The notes: generated by a model from the sequence alone, not told the origin. A stretch of DNA of 15,408 nucleotides from Euperipatoides rowelli (GCA_003024985.2 PXIH01S0005643.1), one strand, 5' to 3'; counted from the stretch's first letter, positions 1-8,905 are shown. A program made the numbers and translations.

Positions 1-118
1 AAAAAAAATGTTTGATGCCTCTGTAACGGCTTAAACAAAAAAAATGTTTTATGTCCGTGTAACGGGCTTAAACAAAAAAAATGTTTTATGTCCGTGTAAC
101 GGGCTTATTTGCTAGTTA
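1..118. repeat. 36-37 bp minisatellite, cut by the window edge
   Basis: Three head-to-tail units are visible. The ATG-like phrase following the A-run recurs at 8, 44 and 81, giving periods of 36 and 37. Each unit has an A-rich spacer, a T-rich phrase, and a GC-richer core GTCCGTGTAACGGGCTT at 53-69 and 90-106. The first unit is slightly diverged (CTCTGTAACGGCTT). The core contains CCGT...ACGG, which can form a short hairpin. The array probably continues to the left of the window. On the minus strand the core reads AAGCCCGTTACACGGACAT, close to the leader of the 160 bp array near 9009. Confidence 0.9.
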
Positions 119-613
119 TTAGTTATTTGAAAACTATGAATTATTAAAAAAAAACCATTCATATTGTTGAAATAATAAACAAAAAAGAAAACCTCTCATA
201 ATATTGCTAAAAAAAAGCTTATTATTATTCAATTGTTGTTTTTTTCAAGGTAGATCGTGACTAGTTTCAGTTTAATAAAAGACGATCACCATAAGAAACA
301 AGTTGGCCACCCCTAATGTAGAGTAGGCTATATTTTGTAACATATTTCGGTATGGTATTTATTATGATTAAACTGACTGTACGTAAAGTATGTAACCATT
401 TCTTATTTATTCTGCCTTAGTAAACCAAACTCTTAAAATAACTGAAAAATTGAAAGAATCCTTGATTGCACCATTCTTTCAGGAATGTACTGTATTTAAA
501 AACGTTTTTTTTTTTTTTAATTTTGACAAAAAATATTAAATGTAAAACTAATTTAGTATATTTTAATTATAAACCACAATGTAGAATTACAGGATAACTA
601 ATGCTGGAAGAAT
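119..613. other. AT-rich non-coding stretch
   Basis: I see no coding signal, RNA gene or clear transposon end here. The only notable feature is a 14-base T-run at 505-518. Confidence 0.6.
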
Positions 614-715
614 ATTAAATCTGGTGAATAAAGGACTGATCGCAAGCTACAAGGCGAATATTGCATTGCTATCTTTTAGAAAACAATCCAGCGGTGTTAG
701 TTCACCAGATCTAAT
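614..715. repeat. Inverted repeat about 100 bp long, MITE-like
   Basis: The left arm (614-631) carries ATCTGGTGAA and the right arm (697-715) carries its exact complement TTCACCAGAT. The flanking bases also match: ATTA precedes the core on the left arm and on the complemented right arm, with one substitution, and TAA follows with a one-base indel. The interior is GC-richer than its surroundings. It could be a small non-autonomous DNA transposon or the folded remnant of one. No target duplication was recognised. Confidence 0.5.
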
Positions 716-1397
716 GTCCTCCACCATTATAGGGATGACACTGTGAAAATTCAACCTTCTGATAGGTTTATCGGAAAATCAATTTTTCTCGGAAAGAGCA
801 TGAGCCACCAATATATCGGCATCTCATTTATTAATAAAAATATTGACCGGAGTTTATCGTATTGTATCTATTTTAGAGCTTATTCTGTCAAATATTTTAC
901 ATTTTGAATTTTTCAAATGTTATTAATCGTAACAGGACGTAAATGATAGTTTTGTCAGTTGATAACCAGTAAAGTCATGTCATTATTCACAAAATGGCTC
1001 GATAGGAGGTAGGATGTGTTGATAAACAAAGTAAAGCAGATGATGATATATAATGCATGGAAATTTGCGTTTTGTAGAGAGTGACTAGAAATTACTTTTA
1101 AAAGACCGAGGTAAGATACACTTGTTTATCATCATTTTTAGGGTTCGTTTTATGTTTAATTTTGATATTAAGGTAAAATTGTATTAAATTAGATAAAAAT
1201 AGGTCAACCTATCAGTATTATTAAATAACATCCACAATATTTTATAAAATATAGGCTTTTGTTAGATTTTAAAATAGACCTATCGACTCATTGTATAATT
1301 ACATTGTTTAGCGTATTTTTTAGTTTGCAATTATAAATTTTCATTTTAAGTTAATTATGACATTTTACAATTAAGTTATATTAAGTAGTAATATAAA
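716..1397. other. Non-coding stretch with a possible splice donor
   Basis: No ORF of note. GAG followed by GTAAGA at 1108-1116 is a strong metazoan 5' splice-site match, and the 100 bases before it are less AT-rich than the surroundings, so an untranslated first exon could end at 1110. Short ATG frames in it close quickly. This is a motif match only. A 16-base phrase, TAGGCTTTTGYTAGAT, occurs at 1252 and again at 1493. Confidence 0.3.
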
Positions 1398-1459
1398 TGG
1401 CAGACATAGTGAACTATGTCTGCCATACTGGCAGACATAGTTCACTATGTCTGCCAGTA
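1398..1459. repeat. Two head-to-tail near-perfect palindromes
   Basis: The first palindrome (1398-1425) has 13 bp arms around a GA centre. The second (1424-1463 at its widest) has 19 bp arms around a TC centre, with core CTGGCAGACATAGT and its complement. The second core unit is the exact reverse complement of the first, with TAC between them. The block can therefore fold either as two small hairpins or as one 28 bp hairpin with a 3-base loop. Bases TA flank the second palindrome at 1426 and 1458. Confidence 0.9.
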
Positions 1460-1700
1460 TGGGTTATTCTTTTAGCCACGCTGTGGTAGTTTAGGCTTTT
1501 GCTAGATAATAATTACGTATCTTTCAAAATAATCGCCATAAATTTTTATTCTCAGTTGAAAATTCTTTTAAAAATTAATTTAGAAATTTTAAAATTAAGT
1601 TAGGCTATATATTAACCTTTTTATTTAATTAATTAAATTAATGTAGACTATTGTATGTGGAACTTCATTTTATATAATTAGTTCAAGATGTCTGCCAGTA
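1426..1700. mobile_element. TA-flanked terminal-inverted-repeat element, mariner/MITE-like
   Basis: CTGGCAGACAT starts at 1428 directly after TA (1426-1427). Its exact complement ATGTCTGCCAG ends at 1698 directly before TA (1699-1700). Counting the TA and flanking base, the inverted match is 15 bp (CATACTGGCAGACAT). The 271 bp between the TIRs has no coding capacity. Perfect TIRs next to a TA dinucleotide fit a non-autonomous Tc1/mariner-type element. The left TIR sits inside the nested palindrome at 1398-1459, suggesting repeated insertion of the same end. Superfamily assignment is inference. Confidence 0.5.
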
Positions 1701-1998
1701 TGTGTTCTACCCAAGAATTACTGTTAAGTGTTTATACAAAACAGTATTTCTCATCCCAAACATGCTTTCTACAATTTTGAATTTACTCCTGAAGGGCAAA
1801 GTTTCCCTCACCAGCAAGATTTCATTAGCAATTAACTTTTAATTCATTTATTCAGAATGCTTTATTTTATTGTAAAGTACTAGAATTAGGCTTATTTAGT
1901 TCATGTTTTAATTACTAAAACTATATACTTATCTGTTTCCCCCCTCACCCCTGCATCTCAACAAATCGATTTTCATGCATAATATACTAATAACACAT
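1701..1998. other. AT-rich non-coding stretch
   Basis: No coding or structural signal apart from a C-rich tract at 1937-1953, which lies about 50 bases before the G-rich tract at 1999. Confidence 0.5.
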
Positions 1999-2022
1999 GG
2001 GTGGGGGTGGGGAGAATAAGGG
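1999..2022 (+). other. G-quadruplex motif
   Basis: Four G-runs of 3, 5, 4 and 3 are separated by loops of 1, 1 and 7 bases. This meets the canonical G3+N1-7 rule on the plus strand, in otherwise AT-rich DNA. Confidence 0.7.
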
Positions 2023-2162
2023 CAAATTTCTGTCTCATTATCAAGCCAGCATTGGCAAATACTAATGAGTCATGACACTAGATTCTGGCTAGTAAAAATA
2101 ATAAATGGCTAAATTATTGGCAAAGCGTACATTCAAACTCTATTGTCTAATAATTGTAAAAA

Positions 2163-2290
2163 AAAGTTTTTTAAAACTTTAATTTGAGAGAAATTTAAAT
2201 TATAAATTGGACAAGATATTTGCCACAATTGTTCAAATATTGATAACTTGAACTAGTCTATGACTAATCAATTTCTTGTCCTTAAATTAT
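2163..2290. repeat. Palindrome and short inverted repeat
   Basis: AAAGTTTT-TT-AAAACTTT at 2163-2180 is a perfect palindrome. GGACAAGA at 2209-2216 is matched by its complement TCTTGTCC at 2274-2281, with similar AT-rich bases outside both arms. These are candidate hairpins or the worn TIRs of a roughly 100 bp element. Confidence 0.4.
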
Positions 2291-3127
2291 ATTGATAATA
2301 GTAGAATTTAATTTTTGTGAAGAGTTGCAGGTGGTCTTATTCATTACAAATTTGGTTTACAAATGTCAATATTAGCTTCTATATTCAAATGGTCTTTGTA
2401 GAGTATACAGTTCTATAAGTTTTTCTTCTTGGACCTACTTCCTCAATAATGAAAGTAATTTACACAGGTATAGGTGATAAATCAACATTGTAAACTAAAG
2501 ACTTTTTTATATACATAAACTGTTTAAAGTCATTTGTTTATAATGCTAATTTTCTGCAACTAAAATCTGAAAAAGGAAGTGTTTGCCTGTATATTTTAAT
2601 TTTGAATTTAAGCATTTTAAAGAGTCTTATATTTTTAAAAATCCCAAGACACTTGACTTGAACTACCATATGTTATTTGTGAATGTGGGTGGGAGAGCCT
2701 TAACATATTTTCTTTTATATGTGGAAAACTTGCAAACGGGAGCCAAAGAGTTAATATTATTAAACTATTTATATACTTCTAAACATGAAAGAAGAATTGA
2801 GGTAATTAAATTGTTTTTGTCTACTTATTCTTCCCTTATGATTTATGCCACTTTTAGTGCCTTTATTAAAGTTGATTTTGTAAATTAAGGCTGATTTAGA
2901 GTTCAAATTCATCAGAAGCTTCCTAAAGACAGTAAATGTCAAAACAAAATACAAAATTTAAACTTCTCAATTTGATTGGACTGACGTATTTGGCTGCCAT
3001 TTTGAAAGTGTATATGTGTACTAGGCTATGAGAGTGTTACTTGTGGAAATTATGATGGATTTATGAATTATTGATAATTATTTGAACAACAAATAGAAGA
3101 ATGGGACGGTTTATAGGAAAGTAGTGC
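2291..3127. other. AT-rich non-coding stretch
   Basis: A 101-codon open frame at 2583-2888 begins at TTG rather than ATG. It has no recognisable domain and the AT-driven composition of its surroundings. I see no gene here. Confidence 0.55.
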
Positions 3128-3312
3128 CAGTGGCAGATTATACATTGAAGGGCCCCCGAGCCTCAAACAAAGTAGGCTATGGGGTTCCACATATTTTATT
3201 TGTTATAATGTTAATTAAAAGAATAAATATGATAGGCTTTAGAATAAATGTATAGGCCTATAGTCCCATTATCTAAATTATATTTAATTATGGAAGTATT
3301 AGGAGGCCACTG
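3128..3312. mobile_element. Possible decayed hAT-like element
   Basis: CAGTGGCAGATTA begins at 3128 and is followed by a GGGCCCCC tract (3150-3157). This style of terminus is common on hAT-type repeats of invertebrates. GCCACTG, the exact complement of CAGTGGC, ends at 3312, giving a 185 bp segment with 7 bp TIRs. The 8-base flanks do not match each other, so there is no target duplication. The pairing of the two ends may be chance. Confidence 0.3.
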
Positions 3313-3373
3313 GCCATCTTTATTAATTTAAAAAAAAAAAAAACAGGTGGGTGTGCATATTTCTCAGTTAGTG

Positions 3374-3374
3374 N
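3374..3374. other. Single ambiguous base (N)
   Basis: The sequence carries one N here, an unresolved base rather than a scaffold gap. Confidence 0.95.
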
Positions 3375-3489
3375 GCTACTATGATAGTAGGTATATTAGG
3401 CTATCACAAAATTATATAATAATTTTATATTTATACAAGTTGTTTTATACATATTGTGTTTAAATTATTTACAATGCCACTCATCAATT

Positions 3490-3521
3490 AAAAAAAATGT
3501 AAATTTAGCTACATTTTTTTT
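3490..3521. repeat. 12 bp stem hairpin, A/T-tract arms
   Basis: Eight A followed by TGTA (3490-3501) is matched by TACA followed by eight T (3510-3521), with an 8-base loop between. On either strand it resembles a simple hairpin with a T-tract. No neighbouring gene suggests a role. Confidence 0.6.
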
Positions 3522-3944
3522 TTAAATAACTTTTTCTAATTTATCCACTTAGGCCTTATGACAATAATAATTTTATGTGTCACCAGGTAGCCCCAGTTAG
3601 AGCGATTAATTTGTATGTAAAAATTGAGTGTGAGACTATCTATGGTTATGACATAGAGATATTTTTATTTTTAATCAGCTGCAATCTGGGGAGGTATAAT
3701 TGTATCTGAATATTCCACACAGAAGTGTTGCACGGACCTTACCTGAAAGGACTAATGCAATCTTTGTGAAATATTCTTTAACAACAATTTTTTTTTTTGC
3801 GTAATTGACTCATCACTATTATAATTTTGTCACTTGTATCGGAATTATTGTTGCACTATGGAATCTTGCTAATTATTTTATTTTATCAGGATCTACCGTA
3901 AGATTTATTAGTGAAACACTAAGTCATCATATTAAATTAAAGCA
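3522..3944. other. Non-coding stretch before the GC-richer islet
   Basis: No supported gene. Some splice-like motifs occur, for example a polypyrimidine tract with CAG near 3680, but the reading frames after them close within about 20 codons. Confidence 0.45.
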
Positions 3945-4158
3945 ATGAAATCATCTGAAAAAAATCTAATGACAAACACGCTAGTAGTATTGTTGTCGGT
4001 GCATATTCTGGGTGTAGACTCATGGTGCGGTGAATACAACAGTCTAAGCCGCACCGGTGCCTGAACCTGGCTTGTTGTGCTATCACTATACATCGTCTTT
4101 TCGCTGTGTGCAAATCACCAAGTGACGGTGACTGATATCTGTATGTGTTCACAGCCAT
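3937..4158 (-). CDS. Competing minus-strand ORF (unrecognised)
   Basis: A 73-residue frame starts at a real ATG (4158-4156) and runs opposite the signal-peptide-like frame. Its N-terminal half is basic and contains several cysteines and histidines (RFRHRCGLDCCIH). The C-terminal third is hydrophobic (TILLACLSLDFF), so it could hold one membrane segment. I do not recognise a family. Open frames on both strands are expected where a GC-richer islet sits in AT-rich DNA, because stop codons are AT-rich, so either or both may be chance. I cannot decide between them without homologues or transcripts. Confidence 0.15.
   Translation of the reverse strand: MAVNTYRYQSPSLGDLHTAKRRCIVIAQQARFRHRCGLDCCIHRTMSLHPEYAPTTILLACLSLDFFQMISLL
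3945..4064 (+). CDS. Possible signal-peptide ORF or first coding exon (unrecognised)
   Basis: An ATG-started frame of 39 codons ends in TGA at 4062-4064. A second in-frame ATG lies at 3969. The start is polar and positively charged (MKSSEKN). It is followed by a 12-residue hydrophobic core, LVVLLSVHILGV, then DSWCGEYNSLS with a cysteine. This is the layout of a secretory signal peptide followed by a mature N-terminus. It could be a tiny secreted peptide or the first coding exon of a secreted protein. GTGAAT at 4030 is a plausible donor inside the frame. The same stretch is also open on the minus strand, which weakens the case, and no domain is recognisable. The islet is GC-richer than its flanks. 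Confidence 0.25.
   Translation: MKSSEKNLMTNTLVVLLSVHILGVDSWCGEYNSLSRTGA
4024..4055. repeat. GC-rich inverted repeat
   Basis: GGTGCGG at 4024-4030 is matched exactly by CCGCACC at 4049-4055, followed by the palindrome CACCGGTG (4052-4059). It lies inside the islet with the two opposed ORFs. Confidence 0.5.
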
Positions 4159-4439
4159 AACACCACATGATCGTCATGTCATTTTCAATTTTCGTACAAA
4201 TAAAATCTTGGTTTTAGTGTACCATAATCATTAAAATAGAAACAATTTCATTTGTCATTTTAGAGTGCTTTTTTTGATCTCTGGAGTCCGAGGCATACAT
4301 CTCCATCGCCTGTGCAATAATCCATCACTGCTTAGTGCTAAAGATTTAAAAATTATTTTGATAAGCCTAATGTTATTTGGATAGCTAATTAAATTAAAGG
4401 TACGTTAATAGAATAATTTGGATAAGAAAAGGGTACATA

Positions 4440-4442
<3 letters not shown>
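4159..4442. other. Non-coding stretch
   Basis: No gene seen. A short less AT-rich patch at 4270-4335 has no open frame worth reporting. Confidence 0.5.

Positions 4443-4470
<28 letters not shown>
4443..4470. repeat. (TG)14 microsatellite
   Basis: Fourteen uninterrupted TG units, followed by TATATG. Read on the minus strand this gives a run of Thr-His, which creates a spurious open frame at 4394-4615. Confidence 0.98.
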
Positions 4471-4476
<6 letters not shown>

Positions 4477-5504
4477 AGCAAGCATAATTGTTGCTGTTTA
4501 CAAATTTTGTTAAGTTTATAAGTACTGCCATTAATTTGAACAGCATAGAAAGATGTGATGGTTTATTAACTTTATTGAAAATAATGCCCACCATTTTGTC
4601 TGTCTGTCCATCCACATGACTCTTTCTTTAAAATTCATTTTAGTAGGTCAATGCACAGGGTCTATTTATTTATTGTAACACAAATATACGCAAATATTTA
4701 TAATTATTTCATCATTAATTGATTCATATAGATTATTTAAAGATGCTTCGATGCATGATTTAATTTTTTTTTAGGAGATAGAAAATATGAATACTTCCTA
4801 TAACCAATCAAATGCATTTAGCACCTGAACCTTACAGTTAATTGATTCAGATGATGACTTTCACAATCAAACACGATCTTAACAAAAAAGTGTGTATTAT
4901 AAGGAGGTCCTGCCAACTGCAGATTGAAAATTGATATTATACAATTAAATTTTAATGATAAATGAAATATTCAGAGAATAAACTAGTAGAAACCTGTCTA
5001 TTATCAAAGTTCCCTAAAGCTACTAATAGATTGTAAAATAAACAGCTGACAGGGTGAAAGCTATAAAAGTTTCAATTCTAGTAAAGAAAATAAGATGAAA
5101 TTTTCAGGTGTTCAATAGAAAATATATTTAAAAGCATTTTATTTTATGAAAGTTTTGATATTGTTCACACGAATTTAATAATTTGTTGCTTATTATTTAT
5201 TATTATAAATGCTTTGATATTCTAAAAATAAGGTATTGCTTTAACAAATTTTTTATAAAAAGGAAACCTTGCATGAAAGTATTTAAGTTACAGTTTATTG
5301 AATACAAAATTTCTATATGATTTTAAATTCTAAAAATAAACAAAAGAAAATCAACACTTAGAACTATACATATAAAACCAATTAATTATTGTTTTTTTTA
5401 TAAAATCTAGCCTACGGTAGTTTAAATGTTTTAATGCCTCCTGTAAAATTTTGTAAAGTGCAGATGCAAAGGTTTGCGATGATGACAATAATGTGTGCAT
5501 ATAG
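4471..5504. other. AT-rich non-coding stretch
   Basis: I see no coding exon, RNA gene, tandem repeat or paired transposon ends in this kilobase. Confidence 0.55.
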
Positions 5505-5738
5505 CAGAGATTAAGCTGGGCAAAAAATATAATTAGCCCTTTTGCTAATTATAGTAAACAAATTTTAGCAAAAATACAATGGTCATAGCAAAATAAATTT
5601 TAATACTGAAATTTTCATTATTAAAGTGATATTTGAAAATATATGCATAGCATTTTGACTAATATGCTGAACCAAAAATTAGCAAAATCTTAAATTTATT
5701 AGCATTTAGCTAAAATGCGAGTGGCTGCTTAAACCCTG
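5505..5738. mobile_element. hAT-like MITE with TIRs and 6 bp target duplication
   Basis: The left end reads CAGAGATTAAGCTG from 5505. The right end, complemented, reads CAGGGTTTAAGCAG and stops at 5738, so 11 of 14 bases match. ATATAG directly abuts both ends (5499-5504 and 5739-5744), as expected of a target-site duplication. The 234 bp element has no coding capacity. Inside are repeated TTAGCAAAA/TTTTGCTAA phrases, including a perfect 9 bp hairpin at 5530-5553 (ATAATTAGC and its complement). CAG-type TIRs fit hAT, although hAT elements more often make 8 bp duplications. The bounds are seen; the superfamily is inferred. Confidence 0.65.
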
Positions 5739-5744
5739 ATATAG

Positions 5745-7890
5745 TATACATTATATGTATTCCTGTCCCCACTTGAGCTTCTTTTGTATGGACATTTATT
5801 TCAACCATGGACCAATATTTGCATTTCAATGATCATAGTTTTCCTGTCTCGGCCATATTAATTGACCTTAAGCCAGTCTAGCATAGGCTAACTAATATGG
5901 CGCTTTTAATGGCAGCCTATGTTATTCTCTATATATGTTGTTTATTAGCCTAACTTCTGGAGTTGTGATTTAAAGATTTTGACACTTCTGGGCATTGAAT
6001 TGGTTATGGTTTATTTTATGTCAAAAGATTTTAAGGTGTTTAATCCATTTACTTTTCTAGGCCTTCCAAGGATCTTCCAGTCTCAATTCTTGCAAATTGA
6101 TGGAGCTAACTTCCTTTTTAATTTGATGTCTTTTCTTTTAGAAAGATCAAGAGTTTGTCTTTATTGAACGTTTCTTGTTTCATTGACCATTTTGTATTGA
6201 CTGTTTAACACACGTTTGATGCTTGTTCTAAGCTGAAATTGTTTATGATATCCGTTCTGTGTTTAATTAATTACGTTTCACATGCCCTTGTTAATCGCAG
6301 TCCTGAATGCCTGAGTTAAAGAATAATGGTGTTGGAAAGAATATTTTTACCAAATAGTTATACGGCAGCGTAAGGGATTCTATCTGGTCTAGTTATCGGC
6401 TGTCCGGTGGTTTAATACATAGACATTGGTCCTAGCAAGGATTGATTAGGACCTTTGGTTATTCATGGAACATTTTGATTTAGTCAATCTTTTTTTTTCT
6501 TTCTGCTCTTTATTTATGTAATGTAGCCTACATATTTATTAAATTATTTGAATCAACACTATAAAAAAAGAAACACATCCTTGACAGGGCTAGGTTCTTT
6601 TATAAATTTTTAGATCGTATTTTGTACATTTATCTTGTAAATTTAATTTTTTTATTGTTTGGATTATAAACCTATAAACATATACAGTACATCTCAGACA
6701 TATTAAATTGAATGTCATGAGATCTTTAATCCTCATCAAATAACTTTTCTTTTTAAAAAATATCGAGAAATAGAATGAAGTTTATTTATCTTATTTTTAT
6801 TGTTTTAAAAATCAGTTTGATATAATATACCAGTTATGATCAAGAATTGATTGATTGTGGAATTTTATCATTGGAGCAAAGAAGAATGCAATTAATCTCT
6901 AAGTTCTCTAAGCAATTCTTTTCCTTATTCCCATCTCTTTTACCTCCCTCCAATAAGGAGATCTCGGGTATTTCTACTAGAAATGGCAACAAACTTAAGT
7001 AGGAAACATAATCAGAACAGCTAGATTTGCAAGATCACCTGTTAATTCCATGATAACCATGATTAATGCAGGAGAAATTACTTTTTGATTTAATCTACTT
7101 ATAATATTTTTATGTTTGTAATATTAAGGGATGGAAAAAAATTAATAGGGTAAAAGGTTTTGATTTTATTGGTTTTTTTTTTTTTTAAGTATTTATACAG
7201 TATATAAAACATCTATTAGGCTATCTGTATTAGTAATGTTTACTCATATCCACAACTGGGCCAGAGTATATTCATTGTCATTTTAATTTATTTCAATAAA
7301 CATATACTATACTATACTAATATCAGCTAGTTTAATATTTTAGTGTAAACATTTGAGTTTGGAAACAGACGTTTATGTCTTTACAATAATAATAGTTTAT
7401 GAAAAGATATACCGGTATGTCTTTTGTTTTCTTTTATCCGTTATCTTTAGTGCCTTCATACCAAAGCCAACATCAAAATTTCTCAAACAATATTCCAGCT
7501 AAATTTTAATAATAAAGAAATAGTGAAGTATTTACTTACAGTGATTACTTAGCCTATTATCTCTCTTATTTATTTTGAGCTGAAAAAAAAACTCACATTC
7601 GTGAATGAAAGCAAACGTATATTTACGATATCATATAGCTATTAATGCCGTTTTATAGCGCGCTTAATTAATATATGGAATGCAAAATTTAAAAACGTAA
7701 TTGAATCATTGCTTTTTTTGACAATACAAGCTACCACTATTATATCATTTTCAATGTATTGTCGTAAGCTATGATTAAAATTGTAATGTACTTCAATATG
7801 GCACCAAACCTCATTTCATTACGATTATTTTTTTTAAATAGAAAAAGTTCTATCTCAAGAGGATTAAAAATCTCAAGAGAATTAATTTAA
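5745..7890. other. AT-rich non-coding stretch with minor motifs
   Basis: No supportable gene in about 2.1 kb. A 62-codon frame at 5979-6167 has a TTG start and no domain. An 18-residue ATG frame at 5897-5953 (MALLMAAYVILYICCLLA) is hydrophobic like a signal peptide but too short to trust. A 7 bp inverted repeat, GGTCCTA/TAGGACC, lies at 6428-6453. A 14-base T-run is at 7173-7186. The 10 bp palindrome ATACCGGTAT is at 7409-7418. Confidence 0.5.
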
Positions 7891-8007
7891 CACACCCGAG
7901 ACACGTTCAATCAGGAAAGCGTTCATATGGACACTGATTACGGCTCAACTGCTGCGCACTCAACAGTATCGAGAAAAATGGTTCAGACACGGTTGAGCCA
8001 TACATAA
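7891..8007. other. GC-richer islet with opposed short ORFs and an inverted repeat
   Basis: This islet stands out from its AT-rich surroundings and has several CpGs. On the plus strand an open frame runs 7891-8007 with an ATG at 7927 (MDTDYGSTAAHS...). On the minus strand an ATG frame of 32 residues runs 8005-7907 (MYGSTVSEPFFSILLSAQQL...). GGCTCAAC (7942-7949) and its complement GTTGAGCC (7992-7999) flank the central part and make the two frames echo each other (YGST). It could be an exon, a transposon fragment, or a promoter-proximal islet. I do not recognise a family. Confidence 0.3.
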
Positions 8008-8460
8008 CATCGACTTTTCTTATTGAAAGAGATATCAAATTTTGTTTTGTTGTGCTTTTAACAAAGAACTCACATTTAGTGTTAAAATTAAAGTCTCATC
8101 ACTTTTAAAAATATTCTTTTTAGTTATTTGGGGCAAGAACCCTCTTTCCCCCTCCCCCTGTAGTTAGTGCCTATGGTAGGGAGGACCGGAGGAGTAAATT
8201 ATGTTGATCTTATGGGTGCCAAATATTTAATGAGAAGGTAAAACCACCTGATAGTCTTTATTTTTGACTAAGATGCTACAAAATAAAATTGATGGGGGAA
8301 GCATCTTCCTGACAATTTTTCTTTCCTGCTTGTTTCTTTTAACATCATATTATATAATTCAGCAAGGATCACTCACCTTTATAAATATGCACATGTGCGA
8401 CTTTATTGTTATAAATCAATAATAAAAAAAGAACTTAAATGCCTGATGTCTATGCGCCTG
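8008..8460. other. Non-coding stretch with a C-rich tract
   Basis: No gene seen. The tract at 8141-8159 is pyrimidine-rich with two runs of five C. Its complement is G-rich but has only three clear G-runs, so it falls just short of a canonical quadruplex motif. Confidence 0.5.
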
Positions 8461-8559
8461 AAATTTATATTTAAAATCGTTTTTGCAAATAGCATATTTT
8501 GTTTGTTTGTAAAAGAATAAATGGGCAGAGGAGGTGTGGGGTGATGGGTTAGGAGAGGA

Positions 8560-8587
8560 GGGGTCAGGGGGTTGCAGGGTGAAGGGG
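8560..8587 (+). other. G-quadruplex motif in the first duplication copy
   Basis: G-runs of 4, 5, 3 and 4 with loops TCA, TTGCA and TGAA meet the canonical G3+N1-7 rule. Further G-runs upstream (8523, 8538 and 8546) offer alternative folds. Confidence 0.75.
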
Positions 8588-8877
8588 ATAACTATGGGCC
8601 GTTGTATTTCAATTTACAAATTTTTTTTTCTTTTGATTATTTTGAAACATTAAGAGTTTTATGTTTTAAAATCGTAAGATAATAAAAAACAAATATTTTT
8701 TTCTTTTCTATATTTTGAAACATTGAGAGATTTATATTTAAAATCATTTTTGCAAAAATAGCATTTTTTTTTCAATTTTAGAAGAATAAATGGGCAGAAG
8801 AAGGAGGGATTGGCAGAGGGGCTATTAGGGGAAGAGCTTCTGAGGTAAGAGTCAAGAGGGGGATAGGAGGTAACTAG

Positions 8878-8905
8878 GCCCATTGTATTTCAATTTACAA
8901 TGGGC
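8878..8905. repeat. Perfect 10 bp stem hairpin at the end of the second copy
   Basis: GCCCATTGTA (8878-8887) and TACAATGGGC (8896-8905) are exact complements around the 8-base loop TTTCAATT. In the first copy only TTGTA/TACAA can pair, so the long stem belongs to one copy. Confidence 0.85.

Larger units (their letters stand above)
8461..8905. repeat. Diverged tandem duplication carrying G-rich purine tracts
   Basis: Two copies, 8461-8619 and 8728-8900, share order and sequence. Both run TTTATATTTAAAATC, TTTTTGCAAA, AAGAATAAATGGGCAGA, a 70-90 base G-rich purine tract, then TTGTATTTCAATTTACAA. A third, truncated copy of the left part lies at 8641-8679 (TTTTGAAACATT and following), matched at 8713-8752. 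The purine tracts have diverged more than the AT-rich flanks. No TIR or target duplication was recognised. A minus-strand frame at 8659-8883 begins at a non-ATG codon and simply reads through the repeat. Confidence 0.8.

Noticed and set aside
2583-2888. 101-codon open frame on the plus strand
   Set aside because: Starts at TTG, not ATG; AT-driven composition, no domain, no splice signals that would make it an exon.
2769-2954. 61-codon minus-strand frame
   Set aside because: Overlaps another chance frame in AT-rich DNA; no recognisable features.
4394-4615. 73-codon minus-strand frame with a Thr-His run
   Set aside because: The Thr-His run is the translated (TG)14 microsatellite; flanks look non-coding.
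5979-6167. 62-codon plus-strand frame
   Set aside because: TTG start, hydrophobic AT-driven composition, no domain or exon signals.
6301-6369. Possible internal exon between a CAG and a GTAAGG
   Set aside because: All three frames contain stops.
8659-8883. 74-codon minus-strand frame
   Set aside because: Translation of the duplicated purine/pyrimidine tract and AT-rich flank, not a gene.
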